Assembly (NCBI GenBank): GCA_035235625.1
Contig: CP141149.1
Span: 27,769,753 to 27,833,752 of the forward strand
Direction of reading: 5' to 3'
DNA: 64,000 nt
DNA from: Saururus chinensis
Taxonomy: Eukaryota; Streptophyta; Magnoliopsida; Piperales; Saururaceae
Shown here: positions 1 through 12,596 of the stretch, piece after piece
Layout of the letters: every line of letters begins with the position of its first letter
Numbering within the stretch: the stretch's first letter is position 1
The notes under the pieces: generated by a model
Databases searched by the model: none
Told to the model about the DNA's origin: nothing
What the model saw: the letters and a program-made list of their open reading frames with translations, nothing else
Made by a program: the position numbers and the translations under genes

Positions 1-1221
1 TAAAAAGGGAAATGGCGTTCACTAGCCAAAATTCTGTTGCCCCGCCTGGTTGCCTTTTCCATCACCAGCCCCAGGTTAAGCGCCAGCAATGCAAGAGTAT
101 CAAACTAGCCTTGCACAGTTGCGCAAGGTAATTTTGTATCTGTTATCACAAAAATTAAAATACAATGTGGGAAAAAAATCCAAAATGCAGTTAACTAATT
201 CAAGGAAATAGGAATTATTTTCATGCAAAAAAATCATACTTGACTAATGCCAAGGAAATGGAATTATTTTCATGAGAAAAAGGTTATACTTGACTAATTC
301 CTAGAAAAAAAAATCATTGTAGTTCTGGGTGCGACCATGTGGGATTATTTCCCCAGTAAGAAAATTATTCTTTAGAAAAGAAGTTAGAGCAAACCCTAAA
401 AATCACACAAGGTTGGGGAATTTTTCCCCACTCAAGGTGTGGGAATGAAAACTCGCAACTAGCCACACCTAAATGCAGAGTTATATTATTAATACAGATG
501 ATCTTCACACTCAGTCTATTCACAGGAAAAGAGCACTAGAATAAGGATACAGCAACACTCTCTCCCTCTCTCTCTACCCGTTCTTTTCTCTCCCTACAAA
601 TCTGCAATATTTTCTTAAAGAACAGTCAGTTGTATCCGTTTGCATTTTCATTAGCTTGTTTCCCATTTTTGTAATTTATGTATGCATAAAGAAACTTCTG
701 TAATCAAACTTTTCTCAGGTTGGTATTTTGAAATATACCAGCAGCTCAGCTACTTTACTGTTTGAAATCTTCTTGGACAAATATATATATTTATGCCCAT
801 TGTTAATTTTTCTAATAAATTCTCAATGCACTAATCTAAGGCGATTCCTAGGACACATGTCATATAAGCCTCTGTGAACTTGACCATCTGGATGCAATTA
901 TGGAATCTCCAGGCCAACTCGACCAGGTTAGTTGTCAGTCTGGCCAAACAGCCATGTCAGTACAGTGCATAAGCCAAATATTGCACAACAAAAGATATAC
1001 ATTCTCATTGATTTCAAGTGCTCTTATAGATTGCACACTCAAGGTTACTAAATTGGAAATAATTTGGCTTCATGTCTGAGTAACGTTTTCCATACACTGA
1101 AACATATGTGATTAACATGCCTTTACCACACATGTATGGAGGAATAACCTTAGCAGTAAGGAAATGTAGAAACCAATAAATATTAAGACAATTTTATAAA
1201 AAAAATTCATTAACAGCAGAC
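1..1221. other. Probable intron 6 of the cyclase gene, repeat-rich, next exon not found
   Basis: The stretch lies downstream, on the minus strand, of the sixth exon of the oxidosqualene cyclase gene. I searched for the expected next exon (the EDLYYPHPLVQD region of the family) and did not find it, so this intron is either long or the gene is cut. It holds an imperfect tandem duplication of about 55 bp near 200-300 (the block ending in ATACTTGACTAAT occurs twice) and a CT-rich tract near 559-585. The pattern resembles a degraded LTR inserted in the intron, but I could not define its ends. Confidence 0.45.
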
Positions 1222-2929
1222 CTTTGCACACATATTCCGGGCTTGATTCCAATCCACTTGATGATAAGGAACAGTAAAAAGCTCCTCTCTTAGTGATTGA
1301 ACAAGAGGAGTAATTGGACCAACAAATCTCTTACCATACAAGTAGGACATAGGCAGATAAACCATTCGGCAATGGCACCACATTCTTCCTGTCCACAAAA
1401 AAAAATGCAAGGTATATCAAACCACAATATGCCACAATGCCAATATTTAAACCAAAAGGCAAGCTTTTTTACATTGCCAATCACACTTAGTAATAAAACA
1501 ATGATTGGCAATCAACTGCACAAAGAAATATGCATTGTTAACTCCAAATGATTGGGACAAGATAATGGTCATGTCATCATGACCATGATCAAGATCATGA
1601 TAGTTCTTCTACAAATACATACATAGATATTCATGGAGGTTTTCCATAAAATAAAAATAAAAAATTTAAAAACCTGGATGGATAGGAAGAAAATAGGGAA
1701 GCAACCATATTTCTGGGGGAAGTGGATTATTTCCAGCCCATTCAAAAACTCCGATGACCTGAAATATAAAAGGATATTTTCTTATTTACATCATTTCATA
1801 TATATATATACATGAATAACCCTTATGATGCCAAAACCAACAACATGAAAAGTTTAAACTACCCACTGATAGCCACATTTTCCCCCATGACGTTATTGCA
1901 GTTGCACTACCATGGTCAAGAATCCACCACCGTCCTTTCTCCATTGCCCCCTCTCCACCATCAGCTGCTTCACCAAGCAACCTCAATGTAACATAAGTAA
2001 GGACAGTGCCGAACATAGTACTGGGGCCCTCAATATGCAAACCCCAGCCTCCATCCTTGTTCTGTAATACACAACTGCAATGGCTATTATACTACAGCAC
2101 ATAATATGCAATAGATCTGGCAACCAAATACCACAATGAGAAAAGACTTCAACCTGGTGATTGTAGAGATATCGGCAGATCTCTCTTTGATGTTCAGATG
2201 ATAAAACAGTATTCAAAGACTGTGTAAGGTACAAAGTGATGATCTGCAGCATCCGAAACAATTAGTTATTCGTAAACCTTTTCAGGGTGATGATGATCAG
2301 CTTATGCAAGAGACTCGATTAGAGACCAGAATGAACTTCATCCAAGTGTGCGAACTACGAACTTACCAAGCCAGGGAGGAGAAACATAGGACCTCCATAA
2401 TCCCCTGGCCAATGCCCGTCATGCGCCTGAATGCTTGAGTGAAATTTGATGGCCCTCCTTAGCGTGGTTGTCACCGCTTCTATAGTAACATCTCCCGTGC
2501 TTTCTACTTTAATTTGAGGCAAATCCATGACACACGGATTCTCCTTGGCGAACTACATTACATGATAAAATAGGATAACAGTAACAAAGATCATATCTTC
2601 AGGCCATGAAACAGAGAGACAACGCACATTGTGCCAATTAAACTTAAACGAGTCATTTTAAATTTGGTCGAGCATCAGAAGGACTATAAATACAGCACAA
2701 ATACAAAAAATTGCACGAGTTTGAGTACCTGCATTCGCATGAGAAGATCGGAGCTGTGCTTCTTTTCGAACCGGAGCCGGCGGAAGCCCTCGCGGGCCTT
2801 TTCGACCTCGAGAAGCTCCTCAGGGGAGCCGAGACTGGGGTCGAACTCCCAGATCTGCCTCCCGACGTGGTTGTTGAGCGTGCGGAGCCACGGGTTGCTA
2901 CCGCCATCGGCGATTTTGAGCTTCCACAT
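1222..2929 (-). CDS. CAS1-like: Oxidosqualene cyclase, cycloartenol-synthase-like, N-terminal 308 residues (3' part outside or lost)
   Basis: Oxidosqualene cyclases fold 2,3-oxidosqualene into sterol or triterpene skeletons at the ER membrane; cycloartenol synthase makes the plant sterol precursor. Six exons with GT-AG borders keep one frame: 2729-2929, 2367-2552, 2154-2243, 1867-2061, 1674-1758 and 1222-1388. The start is the ATG of [10 protein letters not shown], the standard N-terminus of the family, so upstream in-frame Met codons were not used. Recognisable blocks are [13 protein letters not shown] (exon 1), [19 protein letters not shown] (exon 2), [17 protein letters not shown] (a QW-type repeat, exon 4), [20 protein letters not shown] (exon 5) and [20 protein letters not shown] (exon 6). 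The family is about 760 residues long; the catalytic DCTAE region would lie further downstream and is not visible. Assignment to cycloartenol rather than lupeol or beta-amyrin synthase rests on overall resemblance. The visible exons look intact, but a 5' fragment of a broken gene cannot be excluded. Confidence 0.88.
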
Positions 2930-3216
2930 TTCGATTCGAGCGGCGCACAACTAAAGAATCTCCTCAGCCAGTGATGCTCCTAGGCAAGGCTTGCAAGAGT
3001 TGAGTAGGTGGAAGATCCGATTCGGGAGCCACAATGCGTGATGTTGGACCCTTCGAAAGGGAAATTTTGGGCGTGTTCCGTTCCGGAGGGGGTGATGGAG
3101 GAGAAACGGCGAGTCCTGCCAACGACAGCCCAACCGCCGCTCGCAAAAAGTGGGGAGTGGAACTTAATTTATTGAAATAAGATGTTAGTCTATTGTTTTG
3201 AGCTGGAGAACAAATT
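2930..3216. promoter_or_regulatory. Short upstream region of the cyclase gene, bounded by a tRNA gene
   Basis: Only 287 bases separate the cyclase start codon (minus strand) from the tRNA-Arg gene (plus strand). The 5' untranslated region and core promoter must lie here or extend across the tRNA gene. No convincing TATA box was found on the minus strand; the sequence is relatively GC-rich near 3050-3130. Confidence 0.4.
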
Positions 3217-3289
3217 GACTCCATGGCCCAATGGATAAGGCGCTGGTCTACGGAACCAGAGATTCTGGGTTCGATCCCCAGTGGAGTCG
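3217..3289 (+). tRNA. trnR-ACG: tRNA-Arg (anticodon ACG)
   Basis: A 73-nt cloverleaf can be folded: acceptor stem GACTCCA/TGGAGTC with discriminator G, anticodon stem CTGGT/ACCAG and loop CTACGGA, giving anticodon ACG (inosine-modified, reading CGU/CGC/CGA). The internal pol III promoter is present: A box TGGCCCAATGG at 3224-3234 and B box GGTTCGATCCC at 3268-3278. A T-run at about 3301-3307 fits a pol III terminator. There is no intron and no encoded CCA, as expected for a plant nuclear tRNA. It is divergent from the cyclase gene. Confidence 0.96.
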
Positions 3290-4335
3290 TTCATTTTGCG
3301 TTTTTTTGAACATGTGGTGTGGCCGCGTATGCGCCTGTGAGCTCAACCAAAAGGCAGATAAATATCTACGTCTTTCCAACCCATTATTATTTCTGTCAAT
3401 AAGTTAGAAACTGAACAAACCATTTCCTCCGCTTTTAAATATTTAATTACTTGTTTGTTATTAATATTTAAAAAATAATAATTGTACCTTTAAGTTCATT
3501 TTTCCTAAATTAGATTTAGATTCCAGTTCACGGCCAAGGCCAAGCCACCAACAACGGCCAAGTGATGGCTCGCCTGGCCCTGGCGAAGGCCAGGCCCTTG
3601 TAGCGGCCAGGACATGGCCGGCTGTCCTTCGCCGGGCCTGCCACTGCCAAGCGGGCCAAATAGGAGTGCGGAACATGGCATATATTTGAAATTTTAAAAT
3701 GAAACGAGGGTTACCTTTATCTGTTTTTTTGTGTGTTTGTCAGTTTCTTCGTCCCTTATTTCTTTACTAATCAAATTCTCAATATATTACGACCGCAATT
3801 TTTATCATAACTTCAAACGGACTTCATAGTGTAGCCTTCAATGCCCGTAACCAAGGAAACTCTGCAAAGCTCTATTAGATAAATAGTGACTGACACCAAA
3901 TTTGACTTCGGCTCTCAAAATAGGGGAATTATACAAGTTCGAACTGATACAAGCATCAAAATTTTGGTAAAGCACCCCAAAATTGTAAGCTGGCCAACTG
4001 CTGAACTCAGCTAGCTTCGACTGTCCGAACTTTCAAAAGAAAGAGCAAATCAAGATCTTTACAAGAGGTGGACGGAGTAGGGTGAAGCACAGATTTTTCG
4101 CACCATTTCAAAACAATGCCCCGGAAAATTTGCATAATTTGACTAGCAATGCACCACCTAGATGTCCCTATTCCAAGCACGGTTTTGTTGCTTCATTGGT
4201 ACAGTACTGAGCGACAAGAAGCAGAATGATTGAAACTCCACCCGCCACCAGAGTAAGCCAATGCAAGTGCAGGCCTTCTTTACGTAATAATCCAGTTTAT
4301 CTCTCACGCAAGCAACCTCCTTCAGAACTTTATAC
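3290..4335. other. Intergenic region with a GGCCA-rich patch
   Basis: No gene is visible. A GC-rich patch at about 3530-3665 is built from repeated GGCCA/TGGCC words, with GGCCAAG and its complement interleaved, and stands out from the AT-rich surroundings. It looks like a transposon or low-complexity relic. The right part (about 3800-4335) is presumably the 3' untranslated region and downstream flank of the UTP21 gene. Confidence 0.5.
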
Positions 4336-7300
4336 TCAGAACCTTGAATTACTGAGAAATGTAATCATGCATCTAGTGCTTTGAAACATTTTATCCATTG
4401 TTTGCCACACGGAACTTTGAACTTCTAAAAGTTTCTTTGCCTTCTCCTGTAGTCTGGGTTGGCCCCGGATGATTTCACCATGTATCTGAAAACAAGAAAC
4501 CTTCGTAAACTTCACACGCAAATTTGCTCACACCTTATAAAGTTAACGGAAAAAAAATGTTATTAGGATATGGGTAACAGAGACGGCCCATACCTTTAGG
4601 AACAATCTAACCACTGCCTGTATGAATTCAAAGTTGCCTCTGCACGAAATCTCTTGAACAAAGTAGTCCAATAAGAGCTCGATATGATGCAGCTCTGGTC
4701 TATGCATGGATTCTTGCAAGAGCTCATCATCTATGATCTGAAGCATTCGGAGTTCCACATCCAAATTCGAAGGGGATAAACCTTTGATGTAATCCGTAAA
4801 TGTTGAAACTGCCAATAAAGAAACACAAGACAACATGAATTTATGAGATGTGTATCAAGGACATCTGAAGCCAGTTAGCCACTAACTATTGCAAAAATAC
4901 AAAAACAAAAATTATGCACTTAAACCCGTTTTCTGCTTCCAAGAATTTTCTATCCATTTCTCCAACTGCAGATCTAACCTACTACCCTTTAAAGTTTTGT
5001 GATTTTGTAGCCAAGACAAGCACAGAAATGATTGGGGATTCATCTAGAAACTGCTCATTCCCATAGTAATCAGACTTAAGGATACGACATAATACTCAAC
5101 TCATATGAAGCTTAGCTTGCGGATCTTACAGGTAAGCAGAACCATTAGAAAGACACTTGAAAGGAAAAGAGGCAGCAAATAACTAGAAAAAACTCATCTA
5201 AAGGCCTGAAGCTGTAGCATCACAAGCATATAAAAAAAAGGATTCCTAAATAGCAATTCAACTTACAATCCTTCTTCTCCGAAGACAATTGGAGAAGCTG
5301 CATGAACTCAGATGATGAGTCTGTCTTTCTCTCATTTTCTGCCAATTGATCATCTTGTATATCTTTTGCGTTGTCAGCATCTGTGTCACTAGGCTTGAAC
5401 ACAATATCTCCTGATAGTGATGGTATTGAAGGTAAAAAAAACGGAGCCTTTTCTGGCTTCTTCGGTGGCTCGGTAGGCTTATTGCGAAGCTGAAAGTTGC
5501 ACAAAGAAAAACAAATTAACATATAACAAATATCAACAACCAGGCTTCACAACAATAAGTAGACTCAACATAGAAATTTGCTAGCCAGAAAAGGGCAACT
5601 ATTAGTCCATATTTCGAGAACAGAGTACAACTACAATTCACATAACAATTTAAGGCACATCAAATTTCACCTTTATAATATCTAGATTAAGGAGACTCTG
5701 CCATTGGCTCTTTGGCAGCAATGAGAGGGTCACGAGTTCAGGAATTTGTTGGTAAAGATATGGTGCATTGTGGTCCAAGTGTTGTCCATCTGTTCGTTTG
5801 GGTTTCTCATTCTCATGTTCAGGTGCTTCCTTTGGAGAAATAGCCGGCATTTGAACAGTCACAATTTCTTTTCCACTACCATATAAGTCCACATTAGATG
5901 ATCCAGAGAACATAGCCTGATTAACCCTGTGATGTCCAAAGACCAACAGTTGTTCAGTAATTGGGAAAAAAGTAATGTAGGCGAAGGACTAAGGAGAACT
6001 TGTTGATAAAAATTCATTAGGTAGATTTCATTACCATAGATAAACGCCATTTTGATCAACATGAGTTGTTGCCAGAATATCCATATTGGGAGAGAGGGAT
6101 AAAGCAGTGATGGCCGTGTCAACTTGCACAGCATCTATCTGCCTTGCTAATATAACATCCCAGATTCTGAGAGTTCCATCCATGCTAGAAGACAGAAGCC
6201 ATTTCCCATCCTCACTGAAGCACAGGTCCGTTATACGATCCTTATGGCCTTCAAATTTACGAACCATCCGAAGAGATAGCACATCAAACAACCGGAGACA
6301 CATATCATCAGCAACAACAGCTAGAAGACCTAAAAATACATTGGAAAATTGTATCAACATCTTGACCACATAAATGATATCACTAATTCAGTAATTCTAG
6401 TAATTGTAATAGCAATTGTAGAAGAATAACAAGAAGTCTGTACCATTTGTTCGGTGATAGACCAACTTGATAATAGGCAAACCAACTTCCCATCTAGATT
6501 TCAGTTCACGCCCCTTAAAATCCCATACCTAAATAAGAAAAATAAAAGTACCAATTCAGAAATGCTGCAGAAGGAGAAAAGCAGATAGCAGGTATATGCA
6601 CAACTGTTGATGATGTAACATAATCTAAGTAGTGCCTTTCCCCAACAATTTGAGGTCAGCAACATGGATCTTATGCCTCCATTCTAGCCTATTTTGTGCA
6701 AATCTTTAGTAAGAGATAGCATGGTCATGCAAATATATAAAAATACAGAAGCATTAAAAATAAAAACATGAAAAAGCCTATATTACCAGGTGGTTTCTAT
6801 TCACAAGTTAAAGCAGCCAAAACAGTAAAGAATTTAGAACAGAAATCCCCATATATGATATATCCAGAAAGGTGAAAACTGTAAACATTAGTTGCATACC
6901 TTCATATCACCATGATATCCGCCGCTTATCAGAATTGAGTTTGTGGCATCGCAAGCAACTCCAACAACCTGCCCGCCATGAGCACAATTTCTTGATACAG
7001 AAATGTCGACATAACTACCTCGGCTTAGTCCAGACTGTAAATTGAATTTTTCTATCCAACCGCCCTCAGTACCAAGAACAGCAAAATTACCACAGGCACT
7101 GATGGCACATGACTGCCAAAATAATGAAATATGGATATAAGAAAATTTCTCAAACAAACAATGTCTTGTTATGACCCACCTTGGGGTCAGGAACACAAGC
7201 TGACATTTTTACACAGTTACAATTACATAAAAGAGCGACATAAACAGCACTGAAAATGAAAAAAAATGCAGGCACCTTGACAGGTGTTGGATTGTCTTTG

Positions 7301-9979
7301 CATGGTTTGAGTACATGCTCGCCAATGACAAAGTTCTGAAGCCTCCATACATATGCCCGCAGGGTGTCCATATGACAAGTAACCACATTGCACCAATCAC
7401 GCTCACGGATTTCAGCTTTTACAATGCAAAACAAATAATATAATTAAGTTTTTATTTCTGAAACGATCACCAGAAAACAATAATTATATACAAAGGAACA
7501 ATTTACAGATAACAGCAGCCATTATCCTCATATACAGCATTTCTAAAATGTTGGCATAAACCATTTGCTATCCATTATATGCTCATTACAGCAAGTGCAG
7601 CATGGAAAGAGAATAATAAACTATACGAGCAATATATCAAAATATCATCAACATGAGATAGGTCAGAAGCTAATAAAAGTTAAGATCTTGTATTTTGCAG
7701 TGTCACAAGGGTTCACATAATGCTACAAAGGACCAGTTGAAAATACAACTTAATCTTAAGGACAAATAAAAAACAAAACCTACCACAGTCAAATGCAATA
7801 ACAGGCTTTAACTTTACTTCTTCTTCCTGAAAATACCCAAAAAAGTAAAATTGAATAATGACTATAAAAATAATAATAACGAAAACAAATAATAATAAAA
7901 ATAACGACAACAATCAATTATCAATAATCAAGTAAAAGGATAATACACTACAATATAATATTAAACTAATAGATATTTGATTGTAGATTGTAATGAAGTT
8001 TACTATTACAAACAAACTAAGACCAGTGAAAATGTCTTCATTTTCATACCTTCACCTTAAGCTTTTTGGCTCTTTTGGTGACATGTCGTTGAGACAGCTC
8101 TCTACTTTGTTGATCCTGCTCATAAATGGTGCATCTTTTTAAGTACTTGATTAATGACCAAATGCAAAGAGTGTCTTCCAATATTCTGGTCAGAAGCCAG
8201 AAATGGCAAATGTTTCTACAGTTAATCCAATTTGAAAACAATAATTCATGCTATCTAAACTATTAGTTCCTAATAAACATATAGAAACTGTGAGCCAACC
8301 TGTGTGACAGAGAAGAGCCGAAAGGCACGATCCTGACCAGCAGATAAAATGTGCCTCCCATTACCATAGTATCTGTAGAAATCAGAATAAGACTTATATA
8401 ATTGACATAGACCAGTTGATAAAAAGGTCAATCCACCATTTATACATAGAAAAAAGACCAGCATCAGAATAGCTGTGTAATAACATGCTTTTTCTTTTTG
8501 CTTTGTTTACTTAGCAAAATAATCTTCAGAAACATTGTAATGAATGAATAAGGAAATGGAAGAACTTCAAGCCTTGTGCCATTCTCTCATATCAACTGAG
8601 ATTAGGTAAAAAAAATATTTACTGTTACTTACACCGAAAAGAAACATAAAATAACATTTAAGTAGATCAGGGAAAAACATATCAAGTCAATACTGTGACA
8701 TTAGAACCAACATCTGAGTAGAAATCCTAAGCAGCAGAGTACGGAAAAGATACACCAACAACTAGACAAACAAGTATCAAACAACTGAATTGTGAACCCC
8801 ACATTTCACATGAAGTAGCATCCTTCATGAAGAAGGCTCCTAAAACATTGTTTGTTCCAACACTTGGCAACATATTCAGCCTATGCAGGAATAAATTTGG
8901 CCTATGAGACTACAGATTTTTTATATATTTGAACCACTAACAATATCACTTTATGGAGATGTTAGTGCTTGACGCCCTTCTCATGCTTGTTTGAATTCCA
9001 ACACATGCACGCCACAATGTAAAAGCTTTCAAATCCAATAAGCGACTTCTATTTTGACAATATATATGATGGAGATTCATTATTAAATAGAGGTGTTAAG
9101 AAACATAATACAGAACATAAATTTGGTGTCACCTTATACACAAGGGAGGAGCACTATGACCACTACGGAAGCGCAATAAACGAGGATCTCCATCACTTGT
9201 GTCAAATATCCACATCTACATTTACGACATTAAAAAACCTGGAGATCAGAGTACTAAAATAACAACAATTATTATTAAAAGAAAAGCAAAAATAAAGCAT
9301 CATATCCTAATAAAAGGAGAGGCCAATATCATAACGAGAGTAACCAGTTAGCAAATAAGTAACTGGATATACAGTGAAAATAAGTAAAATGGACGAATTA
9401 ATGATAAAAAGATCATCACATGACAAAAGTATTAAAAATCGGAAAAATATCACCACCACATTGGGCCATTAACCATCCATCATACTTACCAGATATTACC
9501 TTTCATGAAAATTAAAATTCACATGTTTGCAGTAATTAACATTCATGATAATAAAGGGAAGGTTCTGCCCTTTGGGAGTTTCTGCAACTTAGAGCAAACT
9601 AGCTAGAAAGAAGAGGGGAAAGGGAAGAAGGGGAAGTAGAAGCTTAAGCTTGGGGCCAAAGGCCAGAAAGACAAAAGGGAAGAAATTCTCTTAATTCATC
9701 CTCCGAAACTAAGAATTACAAAAGATTGCAGGCCTTATTTAATAAAGACTGACTTACACTTAAAGACTTAAGTGCCCAACATAATTAAAAGACCAAACTA
9801 ATGATAACGTAAAGACTTAAATAACTTAATTTTCTTCTTATTCCACACCATTTCAGTACGCAAAATATGAATAACCACAACTTTGCATCTTTGCATGAGA
9901 TACAATGTTCTCGGTTTCTATCTACTTGACACCTCACAACCAGGAAAATAGCATACTTGTGTGTTATATACATACATAC

Positions 9980-10029
<50 letters not shown>

Positions 10030-12596
10030 CTTGACAAATCTGAACAGATCAATACACCTATCCAAGTAGTTCACTGCTGGCAGGCATGACATCGGGGACA
10101 GTTTTGTCATAATAATATTCTTCTTGCTGCCAAATGCTGTCTCCATCTTTTGTTATTCCTCGAACTGGCAGTCAACCCGGTTGACAGTTTTAGATATCCA
10201 ATCGCTCTGCCAGCAGGAAATTCCCATATTTTACTAGGAGACTAAGAATTACTCGCTTGATCAAAGAAATTGAAGTTCATATCATATAGCATTACCATAA
10301 ATATTATTAAATTACAAAGTGCCAAATCTTCAAACTTACTTTTATTGAATTGTCAGCTGAGGAACTCATAAGAACAGGCTCATTGGAAAAAAAGTGAAGT
10401 GATGTTATTGAACTGTCATGAGCTTCTCTAATAACTGACTGCAGGCGTCTCTTCTCAAGATTCCATACACTGATAACACCCGATGTGCCACCAGATGCGA
10501 GAAGGGGCTGCCCATCTAAGACCAATCACAGAACATAATCAGATTTCATCATACAAGACTCATCCTAGTTATCTTGTAATGTCTTTTGTAATAATCAAAA
10601 TGATTATACAAATCCAAGTGAAAATAGTTGCAAGATTTTACGCCCAAGACAGAACACTCAGTTCAGTCTTAATTTAAGGTTATTCTGTCAATTAAGGAAG
10701 GAATAGTGAGGTGAAAATTACAACTGATGATTATATACTGCTCTTTAAGGTAATAAAAGAAAACTCAAATCCTATGGCCTACCAGTTCTGAAAGACAAAG
10801 CAGTCACAGCTCCTCGAGTTGAGTGATTGAATGTTACAACCTCTTCATCATACCTAATATTATATATGTGAACTTCTCCGTTAGCACAACCAACTGCAAC
10901 TACATCTAGTGCAGGCGATGACACACAACAATGAACGACTGATTTCCACCCTTTAAATTCATAAATTTTTCTTTTAGTGCTAATATTCCAAAGCTGCAAT
11001 GAACCCTCGTGACTCCCAATAATCACCTGAAAAAAACATTTCCAGTTTATGGAACTTTGACAAAAAAGAATGTGTAGTAGATAAATTTATCAGCACTTAC
11101 TTTGTTCAAATAAGTATCAGGATGCATAATGCAACTTGGAGAAAACTTTTCTTCGAGCTTAACATGTCCAATTGGCTCAGAAATTTCTCCAACTCCTTTG
11201 AAGGCCCAAATGAACAAATTACCTGTTACATCAAGGCTTAGGATATTATCTCCAAACAGCAGCAACGAGATAACTTTATCATTGTGTTTGCTCCATGTTG
11301 AAACCTGTAAAATTTAGCATCAGGTCTGACAGCTACTCTTAAAATGATTAGGCATCTAGATTACTTCCAGCAGGAAACATAAAGCGACTCCATGGACAAT
11401 AATACACTGCCAGTCCCAAAATCAAGATGACCTTTCCACGTGTTAGATCCTGAAGAATTTACAGGAAGACTCAAACAACCATGTAACAAGAATTCTTCTG
11501 TAAATAATAGCGTTTTAACATCAGATGATAGAGCTTACACAACATTGTTGGCAATATGTGTCTTTTCCCTATTTAACTTAATTAATTACGCAATAACTTT
11601 CATTAATATTCACCTTCACTTCAAAATATGAAAAACAATAAATTTGACAAGATTTAGTTTACATAATCATATGTTACCTGCTCGGAACGCTTGAAAACTG
11701 CTATTTCAGTTCCAAATGCTACGAATGTAAAGTCACGATAAGATGCAAGTGCCCGAATCTTCTTTGGTAACTGTGGCCCTTTATCCAATGTATGACCAAA
11801 GATTAAAACATACAAATAGGAGTTCAATTTAGAATGAATCACTGACAATTTTGTTAGCATATGTTACCCGGGTGAAGCTAAGTGGAACAAAAAATAATTT
11901 CTGGAAGATAATATGAGGAAAGGAATAAATACAGATGGCACGGGATCTCACCTACTAGCACTAATGAGAGCTTCGCACACTGCAAAACCATAAACGAAAA
12001 AAAAAGGGTTATTTCGTTCAATTCTCATTCTAAAGACTATACAACAATGCTGTAATAATTATTTGTACAAATACCAACACGGGTAAAGCATCGGACAAGC
12101 ATGGATTCGCATGCACATGTTTGTCGTCACAACTTCACGGAAGCTCAATTAGACAAACGATTCTGAGCATGGAGAACCTCCATATGAGTTTCCAGCTGAA
12201 CACTTAATTAACTATTATAGCCTCATATCATACCAATTACGTGCATAAGAGGCTGAGCAATCCCAAGTAACGAAATTTCAGTTGTTTATTAATATTCTGC
12301 GACATTAAACCCAGACCTGTGTCCAAAAAACTTCCTTTTTTCGATTCAACTGTAAATTCAAATTTCACGCTGATGAACCGCGAGAATAGTTGGATTCAAA
12401 ATAATTAAACATTCGTAGACATGAGAACCATCTGAGAGGGGAAATGGAGCAGCAGAAAAGACAAACGTACATTGTAAACTTGCCAAGCTTTACCGACACT
12501 AACGGTGACAAACGTTTCGGTGCCTAATCTCTGCACGGAGAAAGGAACAGCGCTGTTGATGTAGCCAATCGCCCGGAACGGCTCGAAAATTCCCAT
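4336..12596 (-). CDS. UTP21: UTP21/WDR36 homologue, WD40-repeat protein of the SSU processome (18 exons, 906 aa)
   Basis: UTP21 is a subunit of the UTP-B complex, which acts in the nucleolus on 18S pre-rRNA. Eighteen exons join in one frame with GT-AG borders: 12471-12596, 11952-11979, 11678-11778, 11101-11304, 10783-11026, 10340-10515, 9133-9215, 8300-8372, 8050-8115, 7784-7826, 7276-7415, 6900-7112, 6444-6528, 6035-6329, 5671-5926, 5267-5489, 4594-4808 and 4336-4485. They total 2721 bp including the stop. The start MGIFEPFRAIGYI is the family N-terminus. WD40 repeats cover about residues 1-625, with clear blocks such as GSLQLWNISTKRKIYEFKGW, GVISVWNLEKRRLQS, GRHILSAGQDRAFRLFSV and DGTLRIWDV. 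The C-terminal part (about 680-906) is the Utp21-specific domain, ending near SSVWQTMDKMFQSTRCMITF. The length matches the family. Exon 2 is only 28 bp and exon 10 only 43 bp. No disruption was seen. Confidence 0.96.
9986..10028. repeat. (TA)n microsatellite in UTP21 intron 6
   Basis: An uninterrupted TA dinucleotide run of about 43 bases, preceded by imperfect CATA repeats, lies in the long intron between exons 6 (10340-10515) and 7 (9133-9215) of UTP21. It is likely length-polymorphic. Confidence 0.95.

Noticed and set aside
841..945. Possible coding fragment on the minus strand (LAWRFHNCIQMVKFTEAYM reading)
   Set aside because: It did not match the cyclase family or another family I could name with confidence, and it has no splice-site support.
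3461..3676. 71-codon open frame in the GGCCA-rich patch
   Set aside because: Composition reflects the repeated GGCCA words; no start context or family resemblance.
10146..10340. Extra exon between UTP21 exons 6 and 7
   Set aside because: Exon 6 (ending NSIK) joins exon 7 (MWIFDTSDG) directly and in phase, as in the family; nothing is missing between them.
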